Source: PALSA-1003 sp963791945 | GTDB lineage: Bacteria; Pseudomonadota; Gammaproteobacteria; Burkholderiales; Casimicrobiaceae | Assembly: GCA_963791945.1 (NCBI GenBank) | Contig: CAWBUD010000002.1 | Location: 372,001-436,000 of the forward strand | DNA: 64,000 nt | Reading direction: 5' to 3' | Shown: piece after piece, positions 48,506 through 58,911 of the stretch | How positions within the stretch are numbered: position 1 is the first letter of the stretch | Layout: every line of letters begins with the position of its first letter | The notes under the pieces: generated by a model | Seen by the model: the letters and a program-made list of their open reading frames with translations, nothing else | Told to the model about the DNA's origin: nothing | Database searches by the model: none | Translations under genes and position numbers: made by a program

Positions 48506-51500
48506 TACCCTTCTCGACGACCTGCGCCAAGGTGGCGCTGGTCGGGCCGGCGTTAGCGGAGTCGCCGCCATAGATGGCGACGATGCTGTGGCTGGGGGAG
48601 CGGCGGGTGCCGGCGCTTAGGCTCGCGGTGCTGCAAGTCACGGTCTTGGAGCTGGCGGGACCGGCGGGCAAGGCCACCGCGCCGCAGCCGGTCAGCGTCG
48701 TACCGTCGGCGGTGAAGCGAACACTGCCCGTCGGGGCGTTGCCGGTCACCGTCGCGGTAAAGATCACGCTGGTGCCGTGGACGACGGATTGGCCGAGCTG
48801 GCGAGGTCAACCCTGGCGGTGTTGACGGTATTGACCATTTCCGTGAGCGTGCTGCTGGTCGAGCCATTGTTGCCCGCATTGCCGCCATAGGTGGCGACGA
48901 TGTTGTGCGCTGCCGGCCGCGAGGCTCGCGCTGCTGCACGTTGCGGTCTTGGAGTTGGCGCGAACCGGCGGGCAACGCCACCGCACCGCAGCCGGTCAAG
49001 CGTCGTGCCGTCGGCGGTAAAGCCAACATTGCCGGTCGGAGCGGTGCCAGTCACCGTCGCGGTGAAGGTAACGTTGGCGCCGACGAGCGACGGATTGGCC
49101 GAACTCGCCAGCGAGGTGCCGCTTGACGCGGTGTTGACCACCTGCGCTAAGGTGGCGCTGGTCGAGCCGGCGTTAGCGGAGTTGCCGCCGTAGGTGGCGA
49201 CGATACTGTGGCTGGGGGAGCGGCGGGTGCTGGCGCTTAGGCTCGCGGTGCTGCAAGTCACGGTCTTGGAACTGGCGGAACCGGCGGGCAAGGCCACCGC
49301 GCCGCAACCGGTCAGCGTGGTACCGTCGGCGGTGAAGCGAACACTCCCCGTCGGGGCGCTGCCGGTCACCGTCGCGGTAAAGATCACGCTGGTGCCGGTG
49401 GACGCCGGATTGGCCGAGCTGGCGAGGCCAACACTGGCGGTGTTGACGGTGTTGACCATTTCCGTGAGCGCGCTGCTGGTCGAGCCATGGTTACCCGCAT
49501 CGCCGCCATAGGTGGCGACGATGTTGTGCTTGCCGGCCGCGAGGCTCGCGCTGCTGCACGTTGCGGTCTTGGAGTTGGCCGAACCGGTGGGCAGCGCCAC
49601 CGCGGAGCAGCCGGAGATCGATGACGCGCCGTCCTTGAAGTTGACCGATCCAGTGGGGCTCGCGCCAGTGACCGTCGCAGTGAGGGCAACGTTCGCGCCA
49701 ACGACCGAAGGATTGGCCGAGCTCGCCACGGCGGCCGTGCTCGTCGCCTTGTTCACCGTTTGCGTGAGCGCACTGCTGGTCGAGCCATTGTTGCCCGCAT
49801 TGCCGGTATAGGTGGCGACGATGTTGTGCGTGCCGCTGGTGAGACTGCTGGTGCTGCAGGTCGCGGTCTTGGAGCTAGCAGAGCCCGGCGGGTAACGCGA
49901 CCGCACCGCAACCAGTTAGCGTCGTGCCATCGGCAGTGAAGCCAACGCTGCCGGTCGGGGCCGTGCCAATCACTGTCGCCGTGAAGGTGACGCTCGCACC
50001 GACGACCGACGGATTGGCCGAGCTCGCCAGCGAGGTACCGCTTGACGCGGTGTTGACCGCCTGCGCCAGCGTGGTGCTGGTCGAGCCGGCGTTAGCGGGG
50101 TCGCCGCCATAGGTGGCGATGATGTTGTGCGTGCCGACCGTGAGGCTCGCGTTGCTGCAGGTCGCGGTCTTGGAGTTGGCAGAACCGGCAGGCAACGCCA
50201 CCGCGCCGCAGCCGGCCAGCGTTGTGCCGTCGGCGGTGAAGCCCACGCTGCCGGTCGGAGCGTTGCCAGTCACCGTCGCGGTGAAGATGACGCTCGCGCC
50301 GACCAGTGACGGATTGGCGGAGCTCGCCACCGCGGCCGTGCTCGTCGCCTTGTTCACCGTTTGCGTGAGCGTGCTGCTGGTCGAGGCATTGTTACCCGCG
50401 TCGCCGCCGTAGTTGGCCACGATGTTGTGCGCGCCGGCCGCGAGGCTTGCGCTGCTGCACGCGGCAGTCTTGGAGCTGGCGGAACCGGCGGGCAACGCTA
50501 CTGCACTGCAGCCGGTCAAGCGTCGTGCCATCGGCAGTGAAGCCAACGCTGCCGGTCGGGGCGTTGCCAGTCACCGTCGCGGTGAAAGTGACGTTCGCGC
50601 CAACGAGCGACGGATTGGCCGAACTCGCCACCGCGGCCGTGCTCGTCGCCTTGTTCACCGTTTGCGTGAGCGTGCTGCTGGTCGAGCCGTTGTTGCCGCT
50701 ATCACCACCATAAGTGGCGACGATGTTGTGCGTGCCGCCCGTGAGGCTTGCGCTGCTGCACGCGGCAGTCTTGGAGCTGGCGGAACCGGCGGGCAAGGCC
50801 ACCGCGCCGCAGCCGGTCAAGGTCGTGCCGCCATCGGTGAAGCCAACACTCCCAGTCGGCGCCGCACCGCTAACCGTCGCGGTGAAGGTGACGTTGGTGC
50901 CGACGATCGAGGGACTGGCCGAACTTGCCAGCGAGGTACCGCTTGACGCGGTGTCGATCGTTTGCGCGAGCGTGCTGCTGGTGGAGCCAGCGTTGCCGCT
51001 ATCTCCGCCATAGGTCGCGACGATGTTGTGGCTGCCCGCGCTTAGGCCGCGGTGCTGCAGGTGGCGGTCTTGGGGTTGGCGGCGCCGGCGGGCAGCGCCA
51101 CCGCGCCGCAGCCGCTAAGCGTCGTGCCATCGGCAGTGAAGCCCACGCTGCCGGTCGGGGCGTTGCCAGTCACCGTCGCCGTGAAGGTCACGCTGGTGCC
51201 CACGAGCGCCGGATTGGCCGAGCTCGCGAGCGAGGTACCGCTTGACGCGATGTTGACCACCTGCGCGAGCGTGCTGCTGGTGGAGCCAGCGTTGCCGCTA
51301 TCTCCGCCATAGGTGCCCACGATGTTGTGGCTGCCCGCGCTTAGGCTGCTGGTGCTGCAGGTGGCGGTCTTGGAGTTGGCGGAACCGGCGGGCAGGGCCA
51401 CCGCGGCGCAGCCAGTGATCGTGATGCTCCGTCCTTGAAGTTGACCGATCCGGTCGGCGCCGTGCCGGTGACCGTCGCGGTGAAGGTAACGTTCGCGCCG

Positions 51501-54500
51501 ACCAGCGACGGATTGGCCGAGCTCGCCAGCGAGGTACCGCTTGAGGCGGTGTTGACCACCTGCGCCAGGGTGGTGCTGGTCGAGCCAGCTGTTGCCCGCA
51601 TCGCCGCCATAGGTGGCCACGATGTTGTGCGTGCTGACGCGCGAGGCTCGCTGGTGCTGCAGGTCGCGGTCTTGGAGCTGGCGGAACCGGCGGGCAGGGC
51701 CACCGCGCCGCAGCCGGTAAGCGTGCGCTGCCATCGGCAGTAAAGCTGACCGATGCCAGTCGGGGCTCGCGCCAGTGACCGTCGCAGTGAAGGTAACGTT
51801 CGCGCCGACCAGCGACGGATTGGTCGAGCTCGCCAGCGAGGTACCGCTTGAGGCGGTGTTGACCACCTGCGCCAGGGTGGTGCTGGTCGAGCCACTGTTG
51901 CCCGCATCGCCGCCATAGGTGGCGACGATGTTGTGCGTGCCGAGCGTGAGGCCGCTGGTGCTGCAGGTCGCGGTCTTGGAGCTGGCGGAACCGGCGGGTA
52001 GGGCGACGGCGCCGCAGCCGGTCAGCGTCGTGCCATCGGCAGTGAAGCCCACGCTGCCGGTCGGGGCGTTGCCAGTCACCGTCGCCGTGAAGGTGACGTT
52101 GGCGCCGACCAGCGACGGACTGGCCGAGCTCGCCACCGCGGCGGTGCTCGTCGCCTTGTTCACCGTTTGCGTCAGCGTGCTGCTGGTCGAGCCGTTGTTG
52201 CCTGCATCGCCACCATAGGTGGCCACGATGCTGTGCGCGCCCGCGCTCAGGCCGCTGGTGCTGCAGGTCGCGGTCTTGGAGTTGGCGGCGCCGGCGGGCA
52301 GCGCCACCGCGCCGCAACCAGTGATCGTGCTGCCGCCATCAGTGAAGGCAACGCTGCCGGTCGGGGCCGTGCCAGTGACCGTCGCCGTGAAGGTGACGCT
52401 GGTGCCCACGACCGCCGGATTGGTCGAGCTCGCCAGCGAGGTACCGCTTGACGCCGTGTTGACCACCTGCGCCAGCGCGCTGCTGGTGGAGCCGGCGTTA
52501 GCGGAGTCGCCGCCATAGGTGGCCACGATGTTGTGCGTGCCGGCCGCGAGGCTCGCGCTGCTGCATGTTGCGGTCTTGGAGCTGGCGGAACCGGCGGGCA
52601 GCGCCACCGCGGAACAGCCGGAGATCGATGACGCGCCGTCCTTGAAGTTGACCGATCCAGTGGGGCTCGCGCCAGTGACCGTCGCAGTGAAGGTAACGTT
52701 CGCGCCGACCAGTGATGGATTGGTCGAGCTCGCCAGCGAGGTACCGCTTGACGCCGTGTTGACCACCTGCGCCAGGGTGGCGCTGGTCGAGCCAGTGTTA
52801 GCCGCCATCGCCACCATAGGTGGCCACGATGTTGTGCGTGCCGACGGCGAGGCTCGCGCTGCTGCACGTTGCGGTCTTGGAGTTGGCGGAACCGGCGGGC
52901 AACGCCACCGCGCCGCAGCCGGCCAGCGTTGTGCCGTCGGCGGTGAAGCCCACGCTGCCGGTCGGAGCGGTGCCGGTGACCGTCGCGGTGAAGGTCACGC
53001 TGGTGCCAACGACCGCCGGATTGGTCGAGCTCGCCAGCGAGGTACCGCTCGAGGCGGTGTTGACCACCTGCGCCAGGGTGGTGCTGGTCGAGCCACTGTT
53101 ACCCGCATCGCCGCCATAGGTGGCCACGATGTTGTGCGTGCCGACCGCGAGGCTCGCGCTGCTGCACGTCGCGGTCTTGCTGTTGGCAGCGCCAGCGGGC
53201 AGGGCCACGGCACTGCAGCCAGTGATCGTGCTGCCGCCATCAGTAAACGCTACGCTGCCGGTCGGGGCCGTGCCAGTCACTGTTGCCGTGAAGGTGACGT
53301 TGGTGCCGACGATCGAGGGATTGGCCGAACTTGCCACCGAGGTACCGCTTGACGCCGTGTTGACCACCTGCGCCAGGGTGGCGCTGGTCGAGCCAGTGTT
53401 GCCGCCATCACCACCATAGGTGGCCACGATGTTGTGTGCGCCGGCCGCGAGGCTCGCGCTGCTGCAGGTGGCAGTCTTGGAGCTGGCGGAGCCGGCGGGC
53501 AACGCCACCGCACCGCAACCGGTGATCGTGCTGCCGCCATCGGTGAAGGCGACGCTGCCGGTCGGAGCGGTGCCGGTGACCGTGGCGGTGAAGGCCACGC
53601 TGGTGCCGACGACTGACGGATTGGCGGAGCTCGCCAGCGAGGTACCGCTTGACGCGGTGTTGACCGCCTGCGCCAGCGTGGTGCTGGTCGAGCCGGCGTT
53701 AGCGGAGTCGCCGCCATAGGTGGCGATGATGTTGTGCGTGCCGACGGCGAGGCTCGCGCTGCTGCAGGTGGCAGTCTTGGAGCTGGCGGAACCAGCAGGC
53801 AGCGCCACCGCGCCGCAACCGATGATCGTGCTGCCGCCATCAGTGAAGGCACGCTGCCGGTCGGAGCGCTGCCAGTCACCGTCGCGGTGAAGGTCACGCT
53901 GGCGCCAACGAGTGACGGATTGGCCGAGCTCGCCACCGCAGCGGTGCTCGTCGCCTTGTTCACCGTTTGCGTCAGCGTGCTGCTGGTCGAGCCATTGTTG
54001 CCGCTATCTCCGCCGTAGTTGGCCACGATGTTGTGCGCGCCGGCCGCGAGGCTTGCGCTGCTGCACGCGGCGGTCTTGGAGCTGGCGGAACCGGCGGGCA
54101 GCGCTACTGCACTGCAGCCGGTCAAGGTCGTGCCATCGGCAGTAAAGCCCACGCTGCCGGTCGGAGCGGTGCCGGTCACCGTCGCGGTGAAGGTGACGTT
54201 CGCGCCGACGAGCGACGGATTGGCCGAGCTCGCCAGCGCGGCCGTGCTCGTTGCCTTATTCACCGTTTGTGTGAGCGCGCTGCTGGTCGAGCCGTTGTTG
54301 CCCGCATCGCCACCATACGTGGCCACGATGTTGTGCGCTCCCGCGCTTAGGCTCGCTGGTGCTGCAGGTCGCGGTCTTGGAGCTGGCCGAACCGGCAGGC
54401 AGCGCCACCGCGCCGCAGCCGGACAGCGTTGTGCCGTCGGCGGTGAAGCCCACGCTGCCGGTCGGAGCGGTGCCGGTGACCGTCGCGGTGAAGGTCGACG

Positions 54501-56419
54501 CTGGCGCCGACGAGCGACGGATTGGCGGAGCTGGCGAGTGCGGTGCTGCTGGCAGTATTGACCATCTGCGCCAGGGTGGCGCTGGTGGAGCCAGCGTTAG
54601 CGGAGTCGCCGCCGTAGGTGGCGACGATGTTGTGCGTGCCACTCGTGAGGCCGCTGGTGCTGCACGTCGCGGTCTTGCTGTTGGCAGAACCGGCAGGCAG
54701 GGCCACGGCACCGCAGCCAGTGATCGTGCTGCCGCCATCCGTGAAGGCAACGCTGCCGGTCGGCGCGTGCCGGTCACCGTCGCAGTGAAGGTCACGCTGG
54801 CGCCAACGAGCGCCGGATTGGCCGAGCTCGCCACCGCGGCGGTGCTGGTCGCCTTGTTCACCGTTTGCGTGAGCGTGCTGCTGGTCGAGCCATTGTTGCT
54901 CGCATCGCCACCATACGTGGCCACGATGTTATGCGTGCCCGCGCTCAGGCCGCTGGTGCTGCAGGTCGCAGTCTTGGAGTTGGCGGAGCCGGCGGGCAAC
55001 GCTACCGCACCGCAGCCGGTCAAGCGTCGTGCCATCGGCAGTGAAGCCCACGCTGCCGGTCGGCGCCGTTCCGGTCACCGTCGCGGTGAAAGTAACGTTC
55101 GCGCCAACGAGCGACGGATTGGCCGAGCTCGCCACCGCGGCCGTGCTCGTCGCCTTGTTCACCGTTTGCGTGAGCGTGCTGCTGGTCGAGCCATTGTTGC
55201 CGCCATCGCCACCATACGTGGCCACGATGTTGTGCGTGCCGCTCGCTGAGGCTGCTGGTGCTGCAGATGGCGGTCTTGGAGCTGGCGGAGCCGGCGGGCA
55301 GCGCCACCGCACCGCAGCCGGTTAGCGTCGTGCCATCGGCAGTGAAGCCCACGCTGCCGGTCGGCGCCGTGCCGGTCACCGTCGCGGTGAAAGTAACGTT
55401 CGCGCCAACGAGCGACGGATTGGCCGAGCTCGCCACCGCGGCGGTGCTCGTCGCCTTGTTCACCGTTTGCGTGAGCGCGCTGCTGGTGGAGCCAGTGTTG
55501 CCGCTATCACCGCCATAGGTCGCGACAATGCTGTGGGTGCCGCACGCTAAGGTTCGCGCTGCTGCAGGTGGCGGTCTTGGTGTTGGCGCTGCCGGCCGGG
55601 AAGGCCACCGCACCGCAGCCGCTCAGCGTCGTGCCGTCGGCGGTGAACGCGACCGTGCCTGTGGGTGCCGAGCCGGTCACCGTCGCAGTGAAATTCACCG
55701 AAACGCCGACTAGAGAAGGGTTCAGAGCTGCTCGCAACCGTCGTTGTCGTGGACTGCACCGGCGCCGAAACCGTTATGTAGTTGTTATTCGTCTTGGTAT
55801 TACTGCCTCCGGGGCCGGTGACGGTGAGGCTGACCGTGTAGACGCCTGCGGACGAGTACACATGAGAAGGGCTTTGGGTGCTAGCGGTCGTGGAATCGCC
55901 GAACATCCAGGCGTAGGTGCTGATAGTTCCGGTGGATGTATTCAAGAAGTTCAGGGCGAGCGGGGCGGTTCCGGATGTCGTGCTGGCGCTGAACTGCGCA
56001 ACCGGAGCGCTATACGGGATGGTCGCGCTTACATCGTTGGAAAAACCGCTCTGGGTGTGCGCTGCATCGTACGCGGTCGCAGCGAAGTGGTAAGTTGTTC
56101 CTTCGACCAGGTTGGAGACGGTGTAGGAGGTCGTGTTGCCGACGTCGATGCTAGACGTATAGTTGCCGGCTGCAGGCCCGTAATAGACCATGTACCCGAC
56201 TACGGGAGGACTGCTTGCCGGGTCCCAGGCCAGCGTCACTCCGCCCGCAAAGGCACGGACTGCGATCAACAGCAGGAAGACGATGAGTGCCCCTGGACTC
56301 GCCAGCCCATTTAGCACTCTTAACGTAGGACGCCTGCCCATATCGGCTGCAAGACGCACCGTCAAAGCGACTCCACCATTCCGCCGCGGCCGCCACATGG
56401 CGAGTTCCGTTCCTCGCAA
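48492..56419 (-). CDS. giant secreted Ig-like repeat protein (FN3-PKD-Ig array), frame broken many times
   Basis: The N-terminus (start ATG 56419, 56398 or 56341) has a signal peptide (GALIVFLLLIAVRAFAGG) and an FN3 domain (VTLAWDPASSPPVVGYMVYY, SNLVEGTTYHFAATAYDAAH). Next comes a PKD domain (VAQFSASTTSGTAPLALNFL, TYAWMFGDSTTA, HVYSSAGVYTVSLTVTGPGG). Then about 24 Ig-like units follow, each about 100 residues (SLVGANVTFTATVTGTAPTG, then FTADGTTLTGCGAVALPAGS, ATCSTSGLSAGTHNIVATYG), with two conserved cysteines per unit. Around fifteen single-base indels interrupt the frame. The last unit reads TLAQVV and then EKGSRHR with a stop at 48492, so the natural C-terminus (possibly a sorting signal) is lost beside the transposase remnant. 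If intact it would be about 2,600 residues, probably an adhesin or matrix protein. Confidence 0.75.
48513..55735 (-). repeat. tandem array of about 24 near-identical 300-bp units
   Basis: Each unit is about 300 bases (100 codons) and encodes one Ig-like domain. Linkers of three kinds recur: VNTASSGTSLASS, VNKATSTAAVASS and a rarer VNTVNTARVDLASS. They appear at intervals of 300 bases (near 50054, 50355, 50655, 50956, 51255, 51557 and onward); two units are 5-19 bases longer because of an extra RRSPS segment. High identity between neighbours implies recent expansion or gene conversion and makes the region hard to assemble. Confidence 0.92.
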
Positions 56420-57207
56420 TCGGACAATCCTGCGTTAGGCACCTGGAGCAACGGGTTTGTGTACTACTACTCCCTCAAATACGACCATTCCTCACTAATC
56501 GGCCCAAAAAGACAGCACAGGCAAACCCCTCGCCCCCCTGTACAGGCCTGGGAAGTAGGCGGGATGGTCGATTCCAGTTTCTATACCATTGGCATATTCA
56601 CGGTGTCAATAGGCAAATGGAAGGCTTGTACTAGAACAGAAAGTTTCAAGTCTGGTGCGTTCTGCAGCGCGACATCTGCTCTTGGCGATAAAAAACTGTT
56701 TCAGTACGTTGGAATGGATGTGGCTATATTCACGCTCTCGGTGAACGTCGTGAGGCGATAGGGACCGCAACGCTGCCGCTATCACCAAGCCAGCCGTCCC
56801 CTGTGTCGAGGTCCAACCCTATGGGCGCCTGAATGGCGTTGCCCCAGGAGTTCACGACAGTCGACACAGGGGAGGAAACGTCGCTTCGACGGCTCCCTTT
56901 TGGGGATGAGGAGAAATCGGCGAAGAAAGTCCCGTCTAACCGAAGAACAAGCGGCGGGATGCAGCCACGCCCAGCGAAGGCCGGGCGCCACCCGCGGAAA
57001 TGTGTTCCGGCAAATGGGCGGGCTCTTGTAGAAGACAAGCTCTGCGCGGACGTTTCTCTCGAAAGATGTAGTCAGCGAGGGGAGGCGTCTCGTCAACGTA
57101 TGTGGAGAAGCATGCACGTGGATTGATCGGGACTTGAGCTCAATATAGGAACCAATCCAGAATACCGCCAGTTTTCGGGCTGGCTCGCATTCGGTTTTCC
57201 ATATCAA
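56420..57207. other. AT-richer intergenic region between the repeat gene and the sugar cassette
   Basis: A 788-base stretch between the divergent repeat gene and the sugar cassette, poorer in G+C than its surroundings. Short open frames occur (for example a minus-strand one at about 56730-57038 encoding DTGDGWLGDSGSVAVPI), but none has a ribosome site, a known domain or convincing codon use. It probably contains two divergent promoters and the remains of older genes. Confidence 0.4.
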
Positions 57208-58239
57208 ATGAAAGTCTTCGTCACCGGGGTATACGGCTACATAGGCGCTGTGCTCGCCCCATACCTTATGGAGCGCGGCCTAACGGTTCTGGGCCTCGAT
57301 ACCGGCTACTACCGGGACGGATGGCTGTATAGCGATAACGGGCATCTGGCACATAGTCCGCAGACCCTGAACAAGGACCTGCGCAGCGTCGCGGAGCAGG
57401 ATCTCGCAGGCTGCGATGCGGTTGCGCACCTTGCCGAGCTATCCAACGACCCGCTCGGCCAAAACAAGCCAGAGGTGACCCACCAGATCAATCACAAAGG
57501 GTCGGTGGCTCTCGCCGAAAAGGCTCGGGCGGTCGGCATACGGCGCTTCGTCTACACGTCTTCCTGTAGCGTGTATGGTGCCGGGACGGGAGATTTCCTG
57601 GATGAGAGCTGCGCCACGAATCCTCAGACCGCCTATGCGGAGTGCAAGATTCTGGTGGAGCGGGATGTCGGGGCGATGGCAGGGCCGGACTTCTGTCCGG
57701 TGTTCCTGCGCAATGCGACCGCGTACGGTCCGTCGCCCCGGATGCGCTTCGACATCGTATTGAACGATCTCTGCGCGCTGGCATGGACGACCAAGCGGAT
57801 AGCAATGACAAGCGATGGTAGCCCATGGCGACCGCTCGTCCACCTCGAAGACATCTGCGAGGCGATCTACCGGTCCCTCGTTGCGCCAGAACACGCTGTG
57901 CGCTGCAAGGTGTTCAACGTCGGGCAGAATTCAGAGAACTATCGCGTTCGCGAGATCGCGGAGATCGTGGCCACCGAATTTCCGGGCTGTGAGTTAACGG
58001 TTGGGCCGAGTAGCGGCGACAATCGTAGCTACCGCGTCAACTTCGACCGGATCCACCGTGAGCTGGCCGGATTCTCTTGCCGCTACACAGCTAGAGACGG
58101 CGCACGGCAACTGCGCGAGGTATTCGAGCGCATTCAGATGAAGCCAGAAACGTATCAGTTCCGAGCGTTTACCCGATTGAAACAGCTCCAATATCTGCAG
58201 GCGACCCGGCAGATAGATCATGAGTCATATTGGACATAG
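57208..58239 (+). CDS. extended SDR, NAD-dependent epimerase/dehydratase
   Basis: A 343-residue nucleotide-sugar-modifying enzyme. The Rossmann glycine motif is VFVTGVYGYIGAVLAPYL (GxxGxxG), a conserved region follows (DAVAHLAELSNDPLGQNKPE), the active site is VYTSSCSVYGAG with AYAECK (YxxxK), and RNATAYGPSPRMRFDIVLND contacts substrate. It likely oxidises, epimerises or dehydrates a sugar nucleotide made in the same cassette. It opens a seven-gene (+) series running to the window edge; the substrate is not predictable from sequence. Confidence 0.9.
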   Translation: MKVFVTGVYGYIGAVLAPYLMERGLTVLGLDTGYYRDGWLYSDNGHLAHSPQTLNKDLRSVAEQDLAGCDAVAHLAELSNDPLGQNKPEVTHQINHKGSVALAEKARAVGIRRFVYTSSCSVYGAGTGDFLDESCATNPQTAYAECKILVERDVGAMAGPDFCPVFLRNATAYGPSPRMRFDIVLNDLCALAWTTKRIAMTSDGSPWRPLVHLEDICEAIYRSLVAPEHAVRCKVFNVGQNSENYRVREIAEIVATEFPGCELTVGPSSGDNRSYRVNFDRIHRELAGFSCRYTARDGARQLREVFERIQMKPETYQFRAFTRLKQLQYLQATRQIDHESYWT

Positions 58240-58277
58240 GATTGTCTTGAATCAGGCGGCGGTTTGAGTTTGTACCC

Positions 58278-58856
58278 ATGAAGTTTGAATCGCTCGCTTT
58301 GAAGGGCTCGATGCTGGTCACGCCGCAACCCTTGGCCGACAGTCGGGGCTTCTTCGCGCGGACGTTCTGCGTAGAGGAATTCGCGCAAGCGGGCCTGGCG
58401 GTCAACATCGTGCAGGCGAGCGTTTCCTTTAGTGCACGGCATGGTACGGTGCGTGGGCTCCATTTCCAGTGGCCGCCATCGCGAGAGGACAAACTCGTCC
58501 GTTGTCTAAAGGGCAGGGTATTCGATGTGCTGTTGGATCTTCGGCCCGACTCGCCGAGCTATCTTCGGCACGTGACGGTGGACCTGGACGAAGAGAAACG
58601 GGACGCGGTATTCATTCCGCACGGCGTTGCTCACGGGTTTCAGACCCTGACCGACTCGGCGGAAGTGCTATATGAAATGACAGACATGTTCGCGCCTGAT
58701 CTGGCGGCGGGCGTCCGATGGGACGATCCGATCTTTGGGATACCGTGGCCCTTGCGCAGCGGAATCATTTTGTCGGAGCGAGATGCCAACTGCCCGAATT
58801 TTGACCGCCAGGCATTCGAATCCGAGCTCGCGCGTCGATCTGGAGCAGGCACTTGA
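58278..58856 (+). CDS. rfbC: dTDP-4-dehydrorhamnose 3,5-epimerase family protein
   Basis: A 192-residue cupin-fold epimerase (E. coli RfbC 185). Motifs: DSRGFFARTFCVEEFAQAGL, QASVSFSARHGTVRGLHFQW (catalytic histidine in RGLHFQ), KLVRCLKGRVFDVLLDLRPD and FIPHGVAHGFQTLTDSAEVL, then VRWDDPIFGIPWP. It inverts C3 and/or C5 of a 4-keto-6-deoxy sugar nucleotide. Because the cassette has a cytidylyltransferase-like gene rather than rfbA/rfbB/rfbD, the substrate may be a CDP- or other NDP-sugar rather than dTDP-rhamnose precursor, so the symbol denotes family only. Confidence 0.9.
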   Translation: MKFESLALKGSMLVTPQPLADSRGFFARTFCVEEFAQAGLAVNIVQASVSFSARHGTVRGLHFQWPPSREDKLVRCLKGRVFDVLLDLRPDSPSYLRHVTVDLDEEKRDAVFIPHGVAHGFQTLTDSAEVLYEMTDMFAPDLAAGVRWDDPIFGIPWPLRSGIILSERDANCPNFDRQAFESELARRSGAGT

Positions 58857-58911
58857 AGGCTTGCCTGGAGATTGATCGCTCTGAGATCCTCTCGAGGAAG
58901 GGCCCGGCGAG

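Noticed and set aside
48574..55518. A series of nearly identical 99-residue plus-strand open frames beginning MATMLC, spaced 300 bases
   Set aside because: They are antisense copies of the Ig-repeat units, produced once per repeat by periodicity; no ribosome sites or export features support them.
48513..55735. CRISPR-like regular repeats
   Set aside because: The period is 300 bases with no unique spacers, and the units translate into Ig domains.
56459..56761. Plus-strand 100-codon frame starting MYYYSLKYDHS
   Set aside because: No ribosome binding site, no recognisable domain, and mixed composition typical of non-coding AT-richer DNA.
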